Assembly (NCBI GenBank): GCA_023212695.1
Contig: JALCCG010000017.1
Span: forward strand, 62,001 to 126,000
From: Sporisorium sorghi
Lineage: Eukaryota; Basidiomycota; Ustilaginomycetes; Ustilaginales; Ustilaginaceae
Length of the DNA: 64,000 nucleotides
Reading direction: 5' to 3'
Shown here: positions 1 to 10,004 of the stretch, in pieces
How positions within the stretch are numbered: position 1 is the stretch's first letter
How the letters are laid out: each line of letters starts with the position of its first letter
Made by a program: the position numbers and the translations under genes
The notes under the pieces: model-generated
What the model saw: the letters and a program-made list of their open reading frames with translations, nothing else
Databases searched by the model: none
What the model was told of the DNA's origin: nothing

Positions 1-397
1 CGGTGGAGCTCTGGAGCTCTTCTACGCTGGCGAGCATGAGGTTGGACGCGGCATTGTACTCCTTGAGCAGATCGTAGTATCCATAAGCCGAAGCGATGCC
101 AAAGCCAAAGAGGAAGCCGAGTACGCCGCCTCGGACGGATGCAACGGGTCGACGGATGGTGGGAGCGCCCACTACAATGGGCTTGGCAGGAGCAGAGGGG
201 ATGGAGGCTTTCGCCTGTTCAGCTGCACCCTTGACGTTACCCTCGGCGTGCTTGAGGGCGCCCTTGGCCTCACCCAGACCTTCCTTGGCGGTAGCACGGG
301 CCGAGGAGGCAGCTTGCTCGACAGCGGCACCTGCTTGTATCGATGCGAAGCGACGCATGGATGAGATCGATGTTGTTCGAAGTGCCGGAATCATCAT
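1..397 (-). CDS. Partial mitochondrial-type small membrane protein (unknown function)
   Basis: An open frame on the minus strand starts at the ATG at 397 and runs off the left edge, giving about 132 residues without a stop. The N-terminus (MMIPALRTTSISSMRRF) is rich in Arg and Ser with no acidic residues, as in mitochondrial presequences. Next comes an Ala/Lys/Glu-rich helix (about residues 25-65), then a glycine-rich hydrophobic segment (GGVLGFLFGFGIASAYGYY, about residues 92-110) that could be one membrane span, followed by a short soluble stretch. I do not recognise the family with certainty. The Ala/Gly/Lys-rich stretch looks LEA-like but is low complexity. Mitochondrial inner-membrane location is inferred from composition. 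It is divergent from the gamma-glutamyltransferase gene. Confidence 0.6.
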   Translation of the reverse strand, partial: MMIPALRTTSISSMRRFASIQAGAAVEQAASSARATAKEGLGEAKGALKHAEGNVKGAAEQAKASIPSAPAKPIVVGAPTIRRPVASVRGGVLGFLFGFGIASAYGYYDLLKEYNAASNLMLASVEELQSST

Positions 398-751
398 GCG
401 ACTTTAGAGAAGAATGAGTGAAATGTGACGGTGAAAAGGAAAGCGTTCGTGGTTGGCACGAGCGTCGATTCAACAAGAGAACGCTTTTCTTCGCAGCGTC
501 TGCTCCCGATTTCGACCGCTTTTCGATCTTGCCTTTCCGGGCAACGGTCTAACCAATCTCAAATCTCGGGAAATATCTGCAATCGAAAGTCGGCATCTCC
601 GATATCGGCCTGACTGTGCCAAAACGGCAAAGCCGTGGGGATGTTCGGATCGACCGACGGCAACGCAATCGAGCGAACCAAAGGCGCGCAACTGCGCATT
701 CTTGCTTGTCTTGCTCCATCATCGCCCTCGTCGCTGCATCGCCCGCCTGCC
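398..751. promoter_or_regulatory. Divergent intergenic region, partial left gene / gamma-glutamyltransferase
   Basis: This 354-bp stretch separates the ATG of the minus-strand left-edge gene from the preferred ATG of the plus-strand gamma-glutamyltransferase gene, so it should hold both promoters. An in-frame ATG at 635 lies inside it and could extend the transferase by 39 residues. I see no repeat or recognisable operator. Confidence 0.4.
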
Positions 752-2794
752 ATGCCCTCAGCAAGTCCCTCTCAAAGGCCATCCAGCCTGCGGTCCAATT
801 CTGAAGGCGGATCCATCATCGAGCCCATCCAGGAAGAAGTCGTCTCCAACGACGGTTCCATCTCGGCCGCAGCTGAACCCTCACCATCCCACACCGAGAC
901 TTGCCCGTTACTCTCATCACGCAGGCATGTCCACTACCACCATCTACCACCACCCTCGCGCCAGTCGAAACCAAAATCGCTCTGCAACTCGATCCTCGTG
1001 CTGCTCGCCATCTTTACATTTGCCATCGCTACCTCGATCGTGCTCAAGGACCTGCTTGGCGAATTCGACGGTAATCCAGCCGACGATCCGGGGGCTACCG
1101 ATCCACGCGGTCGACGTCATCCTGCTGTGCTGGCTCAAGGGCGCAGAGCAGGCGTAGCCACCGAGAACGAGGTGTGTAGCAAGATCGGCATGGATGTACT
1201 CCTCGAAAAGGGCACGGCGGTGGATGCGGCGGTCGCGTCGACACTGTGCGTCGGCGTGCTCAACATGTTCAGCTCCGGTGTTGGCGGCGGTGGCTTCATG
1301 ATCGTTCGCGACCCGACTCCATGCTTGGACAAGCACGGCTCTGCGCAGCCGGACTGCGTCGAGCATACGACGATTGATTTCCGAGAAACCGCCCCTGCAG
1401 CAGCCAACAAGACCATGTACGTCGGTCGCGTGCCCAGAGCCCAGTTCGGCGGGCTGGCCGTTGGCGTTCCCGGAGAACTGCGTGGGCTGCAGGAAGCTCA
1501 TAAGCGCTATGGCAAGCTGCCGTGGAAGCGGCTGGTGCATCCGTCGATCGAGCTCGCCAAATCAGCGGCTGTGAGCAAGGAGCTCGCGAGGCGGTTGGCG
1601 TACTTTGGCGGATTCATGTACGACGATCCGACATGGCGCGAGATCTTTGTCGACGAACACACGGGCGAGCTCAAGAAGCAAGGTGACACGTTTCATCGCA
1701 CCGCGTATGCGCGTACGCTCCAGACCATAGCCGATCACGGGCCGGATGCCTTTTATGAGGGGCACATCGCAGAGAGTCTCGTCGAAACGACTCGGTCGCA
1801 CGCGGGCATCTTGACACTTCAAGATCTGCAGGACTACAAAGTGGTCGTCAAGCCCGCGTTGGAAGGTTCATGGCTGGGCAAAAAAGTGTACACCACGCAC
1901 GCCCCCACGTCAGGACCCATCCTGCTCTCCATCCTCAACATCCTCTCGCTCATCCCCGACTTCACCTCAACCGCCGAAGTCACCAGCCTCAACATGCACC
2001 GCTTCGTCGAAGCGCTCAAGTTCGGCTTCGGCCAGCGCACCGAGCTCGCCGACCCGGCCTTCATGTCACCCACCGACCTCGACCGCATCGCCGCAATCCC
2101 CACGCTCCACGAAGCCCAGCAGATCGTGCCCAACATCACGGACGACAAGACCCACCCGTTGGACTACTACCATCCGAAATTCGACATTGTCAACGACCAC
2201 GGCACCATGCACCTGTCCATCGTCGATCAGCACGGCATGGCGATCGCGCTGACCTCGACGGTGAACCTCATCTTTGGCTCGCGCGTCATGGATGCAGCTA
2301 CGGGCGTCATCTTGAACGACCAGATGGACGATACATCGACGCCCGGTGTGCCTAATGCCTTTGGGTTGGCACCGTCGCCGTTCAACTATCCGGAGGCGCG
2401 CAAGAGGCCGCTCTCGTCGACGTGTCCGACGATCATTGAGTCGGCAACGGGGGAGGTGGAGCTCGTGCTGGGCGGCAGTGGAGGCAGCAGGATCTTCAGC
2501 TCGGTTCTGCAGACCATCTTCAACTTTTACTTGTGGGGCATGGATCTGAGCCAGGCCATCGAGGCGCCCAGACTGCACCACCAGCTGCTGCCGACGCAGC
2601 TAAGTGTTGAGACGGGCTACAGCAACAAGACGCTGGCTGGACTGCTGGGCAGGGGCCATGAAGTCAGCTGGATCGACATCGATCTGGGCATCGCAGAGGT
2701 GCAGGCCGTTGCCGTCGAGGGTGCGGGGAAGAGGTGGAAGAAGGTTTGGGCTGCAAGCGATTCTAGAAAAGGTGGTGTGGCTGTTGCTGTGTAA
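752..2794 (+). CDS. Gamma-glutamyltransferase (type II membrane glutathione hydrolase)
   Basis: The protein cleaves the gamma-glutamyl bond of glutathione and transfers or hydrolyses the glutamyl group; fungal members are vacuolar or secretory-membrane enzymes. From the ATG at 752 it is 680 aa, close to the usual 550-660 aa plus a tail. Residues 1-77 are a polar cytosolic tail, residues 79-98 one hydrophobic span (signal anchor), and the rest the Ntn-hydrolase precursor. The autocleavage site and nucleophile are read as Thr485 in GTMHLS, aligning with the conserved T-[TS]-H start of the small subunit. LNDQMDD and the oxyanion-loop GGSGGSRI follow as in the family. An upstream in-frame ATG (635) would add 39 residues of uncertain value; I chose 752 because the tail stays polar and the added part looks random. 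It is convergent with the PRP24-like gene, 170 bp away. Confidence 0.93.
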   Translation: MPSASPSQRPSSLRSNSEGGSIIEPIQEEVVSNDGSISAAAEPSPSHTETCPLLSSRRHVHYHHLPPPSRQSKPKSLCNSILVLLAIFTFAIATSIVLKDLLGEFDGNPADDPGATDPRGRRHPAVLAQGRRAGVATENEVCSKIGMDVLLEKGTAVDAAVASTLCVGVLNMFSSGVGGGGFMIVRDPTPCLDKHGSAQPDCVEHTTIDFRETAPAAANKTMYVGRVPRAQFGGLAVGVPGELRGLQEAHKRYGKLPWKRLVHPSIELAKSAAVSKELARRLAYFGGFMYDDPTWREIFVDEHTGELKKQGDTFHRTAYARTLQTIADHGPDAFYEGHIAESLVETTRSHAGILTLQDLQDYKVVVKPALEGSWLGKKVYTTHAPTSGPILLSILNILSLIPDFTSTAEVTSLNMHRFVEALKFGFGQRTELADPAFMSPTDLDRIAAIPTLHEAQQIVPNITDDKTHPLDYYHPKFDIVNDHGTMHLSIVDQHGMAIALTSTVNLIFGSRVMDAATGVILNDQMDDTSTPGVPNAFGLAPSPFNYPEARKRPLSSTCPTIIESATGEVELVLGGSGGSRIFSSVLQTIFNFYLWGMDLSQAIEAPRLHHQLLPTQLSVETGYSNKTLAGLLGRGHEVSWIDIDLGIAEVQAVAVEGAGKRWKKVWAASDSRKGGVAVAV

Positions 2795-2964
2795 CATTAG
2801 AGAGAACAATTGATACAGCTCGTGCTTTCTCGACGCTGCCGTCCGTGAGATTGAAATGTTCTGGTCGAGTCGACCTGTGCATTCACAGCCCGAGACACTC
2901 TCGCAATCTCCGCACACAACCTGAGAGAATGCACTCGTCGCCTTGAATTCAGCATGAACCTCGG

Positions 2965-5900
2965 CTACGACCGACGCTGCAACATCGCCCGGAACTTGTC
3001 CTGGCCCGTCAAGTTGGTTGTGTCAGCCTCGACATGCGGTTCGACCTCCATATCGTCCGCCTCCTTGGCCGTCGAAGTAGACGCGCTCGACTGCTGCGAG
3101 TGCGCGTGCGAGAACCCCACGCCAAACGCTCGGCCCCTTCCTCGGCCCCTTCCGCCTCTCGAAGCACGCGGGACGAACGCCAATGCCGCTGGCTGAGCAT
3201 CAATCCTCTCAGCCTGCGTTGCCGGGCCCTCCTCCTCCACCGCGCTGACGGACAGCACCACCTCCTGCTCCCCACCCACATACCGCACACTCCCCGCGCC
3301 GCCGACCAGCACCGCCCTGCCTGCATCCTTCGCATCCCTAAACTCGACCGTCGCGCGCTGATTCGCGCCATCCGGCCGCCAGAGCACCTGCTTGACGCTG
3401 CCGAGCCCCACGGCGCGCTCGAACGCCTGCTGGATCAGCGCCTCCTGCGCGTCCGTCGGCAGGCCTTCCACGCGCACACTCTTTGCGCGCCTATCCTGCC
3501 TCTCGCCCCGCGTCGAGCTGTTCGCACCGTGCGCGCCTCGGCTCTCGGCGATCGTCACCGAGATCGTCTTGCCGCGCCACTTGGTCGAGTTGAGCTCCTT
3601 CATCGCCCGGTGCGCGTCCAGCGTCTGCTCGAAATCCACAAACCCAATCCCGCGCAGCCCGCCCTCGGCGTTGCGCAGCAGCCGCACGCCCGTGACAGCG
3701 CCAAACGCCTCAAAGTACGTCTTGAGCTCGTCCTCGGTGATGTTGCGCGGGAAACCAGAGACGAACAGCTCCTTGGCGTTCTCGTGCGCGTCGGTTCGCT
3801 GCTTTCTCCGCCCAGGATCTGAGAGCGCCACGTTGAGTTGGCGGCCCGCGGCCACTTCGGTCTTGTCCAGCGCGGCGACGGCAGCAGCGGCAGCGTCGGG
3901 CGTCGTGTACTGCACGTAGCAGAAGCGACGCGTCGACACAAAGCGCTTGCTGGGCCAACGCACGGTGAAGACCAGACCATAGGGCGCGAAGGTGGATCGA
4001 ATGTGCGTGTCCTCCCAGTCTTCTGGGAAGTTCGTTACAAAGAGCGTGCATTTCCACCCGATGAAGATCGAGACCGTCGAGTCGGAGATGCTCTTGCCAT
4101 GGCGCGTTAGTGCCGAAGCTGCGCCGGCTGGGTCCGAGAACTCGACGAGTGCTGCTGCGGAAGTCTCGCCGCTGGCTGAAGATAGCACGGTGGGTCCAGA
4201 AAGCTCGACGATTCGTCCGCAGCCACGAAGCAGATGACGAATCGCTGACGCGTCCGTGGACGGATCGAGACCTGCGACGAGCACGGAGCAGTGCTCGCGA
4301 TCGCGCGAAGGCGCAGCTTCTGCATCCGCTGTGCGTGTCTTTTTGGGCTGCTCGCCCGCTGCCTCGGTAGGTCTGGATGGCTCTTCAGCACGAATGGTCA
4401 TTTGCGCGTTCGGGATCGAGGTGTCGGCTTGCTCTCCGTCGTCATCGTCTGCTTTCCTCTTGCCAACACTAGCGTGCTCAGCGTGACTCGACGGCACTTC
4501 GACCTGCATCGTGGAGCCATCATTACCGTTCGTGTGAACAGCCGTCTGCGCCTGCGTCTGTGCCTGCGATTCGGTTGCATAACCATACTGCGCATACTGT
4601 GCGTACCAAGCCTCCAGAGCCCTTTGCCGTTCCGCTCTGGCTTTGCCTTCCGCATACTCCACCTCCTCGATCGAGCCGTGCTGATGTTCAAACTGGACCC
4701 ACTCCTGCATGAGCGTCTGAAACTCCTGGCTTGCATCCTGAGACTGCTTGCGCTCCAGCTTCGACACACCGGCCTTGAACCATCCACGCGCTTTTTTCGC
4801 ATCGAAGCGACGCATCCAGTACGCAGCAGCCTCTCGATACACTAGCGCGTTGTCAGGCTGCTGCGTTACGGCTGTCTGCCATACCGACTCGGCCAGCTCG
4901 TTGAGTCCTGCACCGCCCTCGGAACTCGGACCTCCCATCGCAAACACGGCGCGCTCGACCCAGTTGACCGTCGCTTTTTCCAAGCGCAAACTCGGATCAC
5001 GCTCGTCGCCCAGCTCGGCCAGCTTGCCCAGCGAGTAGCTCAGCAGCGCGTAGACCTCGGTGAACTTGTCCATGTCCTGTGCTGGGTCCGCGTCGATCTC
5101 GGCACCCGCTTTGACCACCAGATCGAAACTCGCCAGCTCGCGCTCGCAGTCGATGCGGGCAAGGCACAGGTCGGTCAGCTCGGACGGTTTGAGGTCGAGA
5201 GCGCCTGGAGTGACGACGTTCTCGAAGAGCTGCTCGATCTGCGGACGCGAGCGTCGGAAGCGTACCCAGCATCGCATCAGCACGCAGTACAGACTGGTAG
5301 CAGTAGGCAGACACTGAGCCGCACGTGTGCACACATCCATGATGAGGGAAGCGTCGGGACGAGGAGCCGAAGTCAGCACCGAGATGTAGTCGAGCCAAAG
5401 ATCGGTGGCCAGCGAAAGTCTCTCCGAGAACAGCTGCTGTTCCTGCTGGATGCGAGCCTCGCGTTCCGCCGGGCTGAGCCGCTTAAACTCGCGGGAGTAG
5501 TGCTCGGAGCCTTCGACGTCGTCCGAATAATAGACGAGCTCGTGCTTGTGCGTCGACGGAGGATGCAGACCAAAGTGCGGGATGAGCCTTTCAAAGAGCG
5601 CGCAGGTGAGATCGAGTTCCGTCTGAGCAGCGGCCTTGTCCTTTGATCGCATCACTCGCGCAGCACGCTTCGTCTGCCAGCGCAGATACGGTTTGCAGTA
5701 CGCCGCAAAGTTGTCCAGGTCCTGCCTCGATCCCGCTGCATGAAGGCGGCCCGTGCGCAAGAGCGAGGTCAAGGTGTCTTCGTGCTTCTCTCGCTGACGA
5801 AGGATAGCCTTGGATTCGGCGACGAGCACATTGGCAGCCGACATCTCGCTCTCGTACTGCTGCGGCGGCAAGTGTTGCGTGACAAAGCTCGAGAAGGCTT

Positions 5901-6813
5901 GGAAGGTGTCGTCGATCGAAGCATGCGGTACCTTGAGTCGAGCGAGGTAGACCTGCCGCACCGTTTCGAGTTGCTCGTCGCGGGTCGCAGTTTGAGCGGA
6001 AGCGAGAATCGCCTCTTCGAAGGCAAGGTAGAGCTTCCAGATTCCTTGACTTCCTTGTAGCTGGTATGCGCAGCTCGAGTATGCCTCTCGTATGCGCCAA
6101 CGTGTTGCTTCGAGGCCACAGACGGACTCCCAGGCGCCTGCTTCACCCGCATCCCGTGCAATAGGTGGGAGCGATAAAGGTTGATAGATGGACTGTGTTG
6201 TATCGATGGTCGGGCATGAGTCGAGGCTGGTCCATTTCAACGCAGGATCGAACGAGGCTTGCGTCTGAGTCGATCCGTTCGAAGACTGAATCGTCGAGAA
6301 GGAAATGTCGATCCCGTTGAGCTGTGAAGAGTACGTCAGCAGCAGACCGATGTATCTCTTGATCAAAGCGATGGACGGCGCCTGAGATGCGGCGTTCTTG
6401 TGCAGCTCCAAAAGCGCTTGAAGCGAGTCTGGCGTGAGAGGTCGGGTTGCTACTGCCAAGCGGATCTCGAGGGCAAGAAAGACGTCCCAGTCGTGCGGTA
6501 GCAGCGATGTGAGAGCTGCCGCATTTCTGTACGCTTCTACGAGCGCTAAAATGCTGTTGAGACGAGCACTCGGGTCGGATGAGCCTGCATATCTGGCCGA
6601 CGTCTGAAGGTGCAAGAACCGGTCGCGATGCGCAGCAGGCTGCAATGTCGACAGCTTCGAGTCTGTGTGCGCACCCGCGCCGCTATCCGCCTGTTCCACC
6701 TCCATCGATATGCCGTGGGCTGCGAATACAGCCGGGTGATTCGAAGGTTGAGAGATGGATGCTGATGGGGATGAGGATGGATGAGGTGGTGATGGATCGG
6801 AGACAACCTCCAT
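2965..6813 (-). CDS. PRP24: SART3/Prp24-type U4/U6 snRNP recycling factor (HAT repeats, four RRMs)
   Basis: This 1282-aa protein anneals U4 and U6 snRNAs during spliceosome recycling in the nucleus. Residues about 70-720 are helical, with W/Y-rich HAT-type repeats. An acidic, low-complexity linker with KKTR and KRKADDDD nuclear-signal-like patches follows. Four RNA-recognition motifs start near residues 841 (VLVAGL), 921 (LFVTNF), 1014 (LFVSGF) and 1109 (VRVEGL). The extreme C-terminus (LTGQDKFRAMLQRRS) matches the short Lsm-interaction motif ending Prp24 and SART3 proteins. Yeast Prp24 has four RRMs without HAT repeats and human SART3 has HAT repeats with two RRMs, so this gene shows both sets. 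The ATG at 6813 is preferred over 6879, because the longer frame begins inside an A/T-rich tract and adds Phe/Leu-rich noise. No introns are evident. Confidence 0.93.
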   Translation of the reverse strand: MEVVSDPSPPHPSSSPSASISQPSNHPAVFAAHGISMEVEQADSGAGAHTDSKLSTLQPAAHRDRFLHLQTSARYAGSSDPSARLNSILALVEAYRNAAALTSLLPHDWDVFLALEIRLAVATRPLTPDSLQALLELHKNAASQAPSIALIKRYIGLLLTYSSQLNGIDISFSTIQSSNGSTQTQASFDPALKWTSLDSCPTIDTTQSIYQPLSLPPIARDAGEAGAWESVCGLEATRWRIREAYSSCAYQLQGSQGIWKLYLAFEEAILASAQTATRDEQLETVRQVYLARLKVPHASIDDTFQAFSSFVTQHLPPQQYESEMSAANVLVAESKAILRQREKHEDTLTSLLRTGRLHAAGSRQDLDNFAAYCKPYLRWQTKRAARVMRSKDKAAAQTELDLTCALFERLIPHFGLHPPSTHKHELVYYSDDVEGSEHYSREFKRLSPAEREARIQQEQQLFSERLSLATDLWLDYISVLTSAPRPDASLIMDVCTRAAQCLPTATSLYCVLMRCWVRFRRSRPQIEQLFENVVTPGALDLKPSELTDLCLARIDCERELASFDLVVKAGAEIDADPAQDMDKFTEVYALLSYSLGKLAELGDERDPSLRLEKATVNWVERAVFAMGGPSSEGGAGLNELAESVWQTAVTQQPDNALVYREAAAYWMRRFDAKKARGWFKAGVSKLERKQSQDASQEFQTLMQEWVQFEHQHGSIEEVEYAEGKARAERQRALEAWYAQYAQYGYATESQAQTQAQTAVHTNGNDGSTMQVEVPSSHAEHASVGKRKADDDDGEQADTSIPNAQMTIRAEEPSRPTEAAGEQPKKTRTADAEAAPSRDREHCSVLVAGLDPSTDASAIRHLLRGCGRIVELSGPTVLSSASGETSAAALVEFSDPAGAASALTRHGKSISDSTVSIFIGWKCTLFVTNFPEDWEDTHIRSTFAPYGLVFTVRWPSKRFVSTRRFCYVQYTTPDAAAAAVAALDKTEVAAGRQLNVALSDPGRRKQRTDAHENAKELFVSGFPRNITEDELKTYFEAFGAVTGVRLLRNAEGGLRGIGFVDFEQTLDAHRAMKELNSTKWRGKTISVTIAESRGAHGANSSTRGERQDRRAKSVRVEGLPTDAQEALIQQAFERAVGLGSVKQVLWRPDGANQRATVEFRDAKDAGRAVLVGGAGSVRYVGGEQEVVLSVSAVEEEGPATQAERIDAQPAALAFVPRASRGGRGRGRGRAFGVGFSHAHSQQSSASTSTAKEADDMEVEPHVEADTTNLTGQDKFRAMLQRRS

Positions 6814-7556
6814 CAAACCCTTCCACTTCCGCGTTCCGCTTTTCTTCCAAAACGCAGGAGAAAAAAATAAAAATAACATATAAAATACAAAATATAAATA
6901 AAAAATCGCATCAAGCTCGCGCTCACGATCAAAAGCGATCTACGTGTGTCGATCACCTCCTCCTCGACTTTCAAGCGTCAGCCTCCTACCCGGCGCTTGA
7001 GGAGGATGGCGTGGAGGAATGGTGATAATGACGCACTATATGGGATGATCCAGAAGGCGGACACGAAGGCTGGTAGTTGGTTGAGGTGAGGCGCGACGAT
7101 GGTCGTGACGGCGACTGTGAGTGACTAGGTTGAGGAAAGCAAACCAAGGAACGATTTACAAAGAGGAGTTCGGCGGGGCTTCGGCTTGCACGGTGCCTCG
7201 CGCGACTGCCGTCACAAAGCGAGCCACGTCACGGTCAGATCCAGCTTAGCCAGGCGCAAGCGAAGCTTGCAGCGCACTCACCCGGCTTGTCGCAGTAACC
7301 TTGCTGCTGCCTATGCTCATCTCCCTCGCGAGGGCACCTGTTTATGACAAGTTGTTCGCACCCATTGCGGCTCCGCCTGAACGTATCGCTCTCTCGGCGC
7401 TCGACCAGCCTCTATGGTCACCTAGCTGACCCGCAATCTCGCAGTCGCATCTGAACATCTCGATCTACCACGTGAGCCTCGGCTGGAATTCTCAAACACC
7501 GAACTGCAAAGTCACTCCTCGACGCATTGATCAGCATTGTGTATTGACTTGCGACT
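6814..7556. promoter_or_regulatory. Intergenic region upstream of PRP24, with A/T-rich element
   Basis: 743 bp lie between the ATG of the PRP24-like gene (minus) and the 3' end of the PHAF1-like gene (minus). Positions about 6858-6906 are almost pure A/T on the plus strand (T-rich with scattered A on the coding strand), ending about 45 bp from the start codon. It should act as the PRP24 promoter/leader plus the PHAF1 terminator. No gene is supported here. Confidence 0.4.
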
Positions 7557-9395
7557 CTAAAAGACAACAATGCTGACCATAGACCCATCCTTGCCCACCT
7601 CCAGCACCATCCCCTGACGACCGACCAATCGTGTGCTGAGATCAACGATCACTTCGCTTGCGGGATTGTGCTCCCTCTCCGGGCTGCTGTCCACGCCATC
7701 CTGCTTGCCCGACAGATGCTGCCGCGCTGCTGTGCTGCTTTTGGCTGCTGAAGCGACGCTGCCCTTGAACTCGGCACACGTGCCACGGTCGAGCTCCATG
7801 CCTCGATCGTCCTGTCCCGCGCTGAGCGTGCTGTCAAAGTGGTGCTCGAATGTGAATGCCTCCATAGCAGCCTTGCTCGCCTTGGACTTGCTCGTGCCTT
7901 TGCCGCCGTTAGCAGCCGGGATCTCGCTGGAAGTTGAAGACGAAGCCACACGCCAAGGACATCGGTTGTATCGCTGGAAAAGCGCATCGCCAGGAACGTT
8001 GGTGTGGCACACCACCTTTTCCAATCTCGGCTGTCCGCTCGCAGCCGCATCGTACGCTTCCGCGATCGACGGCATGCGCGACGTGTCTTTGGAAAACAGC
8101 AGGTCAATGCCGAGGTCAAAGTAGTTGTAGAAGAAGGCAGAGTCGTCGTGATCGCCAGAGCCAAACGCCGAGTCATCGGTCGCGTTGCTCGTTTCGGAAG
8201 CACCTTGTCTCGCGCCGCGTCCACCGCCATGCCCTGCGGGTGCACCGTGGATGCGCATTCGGTCGTCCTCCTTGTAAAAGATGCGCTGCGGCTGTCCCAG
8301 ATCGCACAGTGCGTCTTGCGGCGTAGTGATGCCGAGCAGCAGCTCGACAGCGTGCACTGCGTGACCATGCGGCGATGTTACCGTCTTGCTGCGGTCGAGC
8401 GGAGGAGATGTCGCCCGAGAGATGCCACTCTTGGCAAAGTGCAAAGAGACGCCTCTACCGGGCGTGATGCTGGCTTCGAGCAGGGTGGGACATCGGACTT
8501 GGATGGCGTCAATGTCGAGCGCTGCACGGTCGCGTTCGCTGTTGAGCTGTTGATAGTCGCTCACGGCTGCTGTAGGCGAGAGGGTGCCTTTCGATGAGCG
8601 TGCTGCAGGGCGTGGCGTTTCACTTGAGGATGGCGTGGCGACGGAGGGTGATACGAGAATGTCGTCCGGATGGTTGAGTTCCGAGCCAGAAAAGACGTGC
8701 ATCGACGAGACGGGCTGGAACTTGTCCACATCTGCCTCCTTTGCTCCATTCGATTTGACCGCAAAGCAGAAAGCGAGGCCGGGGTAGGAGATGACGAGCT
8801 CCTTGCGGTCCTTGTCCGATCCATCAGCTTTGCTACCGAGAGCAGCTGCAACCAAGCTCTCTGAAGAGACGGAAGAAGACTGCGGATGCCCAGGGTACGT
8901 GGGACCGAGGATCTGATGCAGTGTTGAGCGGTTGAGCGCAACTGGCGGTGATCTTGCTGATCCCCTGGAAAAGATGAGCTTGCCGTTGTAGATGAGATTG
9001 ACAGGGCGGTGGCTCGGTTCTGCTGATGCTATCGATGTGGCTGTGTGAGATGTCGACTGTGAGCCGTTGGCCGAGTCGAGGTTTTCGAGCGTGATCATAT
9101 TGAGGCGTTGCGTGACGCCATTGAATACGAGGTGCAGGTTGGGCTGGATCACTATGACGATAGGCGAGAGTCTCGGCGTAGATTCATCGTAAGTGATGTT
9201 GATCTGCGGGAAGAGTGATTGATGGGAGCGGAGATAGTTGAGCACGTGCCAGAGCGAGTGACCCAGCTTGAAAGGCCCAAGAGCGTAGGATGGACGTAGC
9301 ACCAGATCGAGTCGAGGACCACCAAAGGACGCCGAGCGATGGCGGATATCGCCTATGCCCGAGGATGGCGAAGAAGCAAAGATTGGGCTCGACAT
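7557..9395 (-). CDS. UPF0183/PHAF1 (C16orf70) family protein
   Basis: The 612-aa product has the N-terminal UPF0183 signature. LDLVLRPSYALGPFKLG is followed by a helix with HVLNYLRSH, then YDESTPRLSPIVIVIQPN and LVFNGVTQRLNMITLEN. These match the order in human PHAF1 (phagosome assembly factor 1), where a similar start is followed by a 'small beta domain' and a G-x-T-x-PG motif, here GPTYPG near residue 168. In animals the family binds PI3P/PI4P at autophagic membranes; the fungal role is unknown to me. Human PHAF1 is about 420 aa, and the extra length here comes from Ser/Gly/Lys-rich insertions (about residues 240-290 and 380-420). It is divergent from APC11. Confidence 0.82.
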   Translation of the reverse strand: MSSPIFASSPSSGIGDIRHRSASFGGPRLDLVLRPSYALGPFKLGHSLWHVLNYLRSHQSLFPQINITYDESTPRLSPIVIVIQPNLHLVFNGVTQRLNMITLENLDSANGSQSTSHTATSIASAEPSHRPVNLIYNGKLIFSRGSARSPPVALNRSTLHQILGPTYPGHPQSSSVSSESLVAAALGSKADGSDKDRKELVISYPGLAFCFAVKSNGAKEADVDKFQPVSSMHVFSGSELNHPDDILVSPSVATPSSSETPRPAARSSKGTLSPTAAVSDYQQLNSERDRAALDIDAIQVRCPTLLEASITPGRGVSLHFAKSGISRATSPPLDRSKTVTSPHGHAVHAVELLLGITTPQDALCDLGQPQRIFYKEDDRMRIHGAPAGHGGGRGARQGASETSNATDDSAFGSGDHDDSAFFYNYFDLGIDLLFSKDTSRMPSIAEAYDAAASGQPRLEKVVCHTNVPGDALFQRYNRCPWRVASSSTSSEIPAANGGKGTSKSKASKAAMEAFTFEHHFDSTLSAGQDDRGMELDRGTCAEFKGSVASAAKSSTAARQHLSGKQDGVDSSPEREHNPASEVIVDLSTRLVGRQGMVLEVGKDGSMVSIVVF

Positions 9396-10004
9396 CGGAG
9401 TGATCGGACGAGCAGATGAGTGACTAGTCAGGGCGTAAGTGTCGAATCGAGGCGGTGCGCCTGGTGATCGGCAACTGCACCGGAGCGGCAGCGGCTTGAC
9501 CGATGAGGTCCTGAGAAATGATGTCGGAGAGAGCGAAGGAGCGAGAGAGCGTGTGACTGTATGAACGTGTGATAGTTGGTACCTGACCGAGATGTGATTG
9601 TTGTAGTGCGGCGATGATGGAGGTAGAGGCGGATGACCCGATTGCTACAAGCGGTGAAGCGGATGGCCAGAGCGCGAGCTGCAGCTGGCAAGCAAAGGAG
9701 CAGCGGATTTCAGGGTCCAACAAAGCCGCCCACTTTGCTGCAGCTGCTGAGCTGCTGAAAGCAAGGCGCGGCGACAAGCTTGCGTGTGGAGCGCAAGGGA
9801 CGCGTCGCTGTTGTTCTGCCTCTCTGTTGCCTTTCTGTTGCTCCGAAAAAGGGTTTTGCGACAACTCGTCTTGCCACGATCACACTCGTCTCCTCGCAAT
9901 CAAGCAGACACGGCGAGGCCGGTCTTTCCTCGAAGCGCCGAAGCGGCGACCACTCGAAAGACAAATCCGACACGGACTGGCTCCACACCTCCAATGCGAT
10001 CAAT
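9396..10004. promoter_or_regulatory. Divergent promoter region PHAF1-like / APC11
   Basis: 609 bp separate two divergent start codons (9395 minus and 10005 plus). I see no long homopolymer, direct repeat or ORF with family similarity. Short open frames on both strands here are compositionally random. Confidence 0.4.

Noticed and set aside
1870..2581. Overlapping open frames on both strands within the gamma-glutamyltransferase gene
   Set aside because: Arg/His/Pro-rich shadow translations of a strongly conserved coding sequence.
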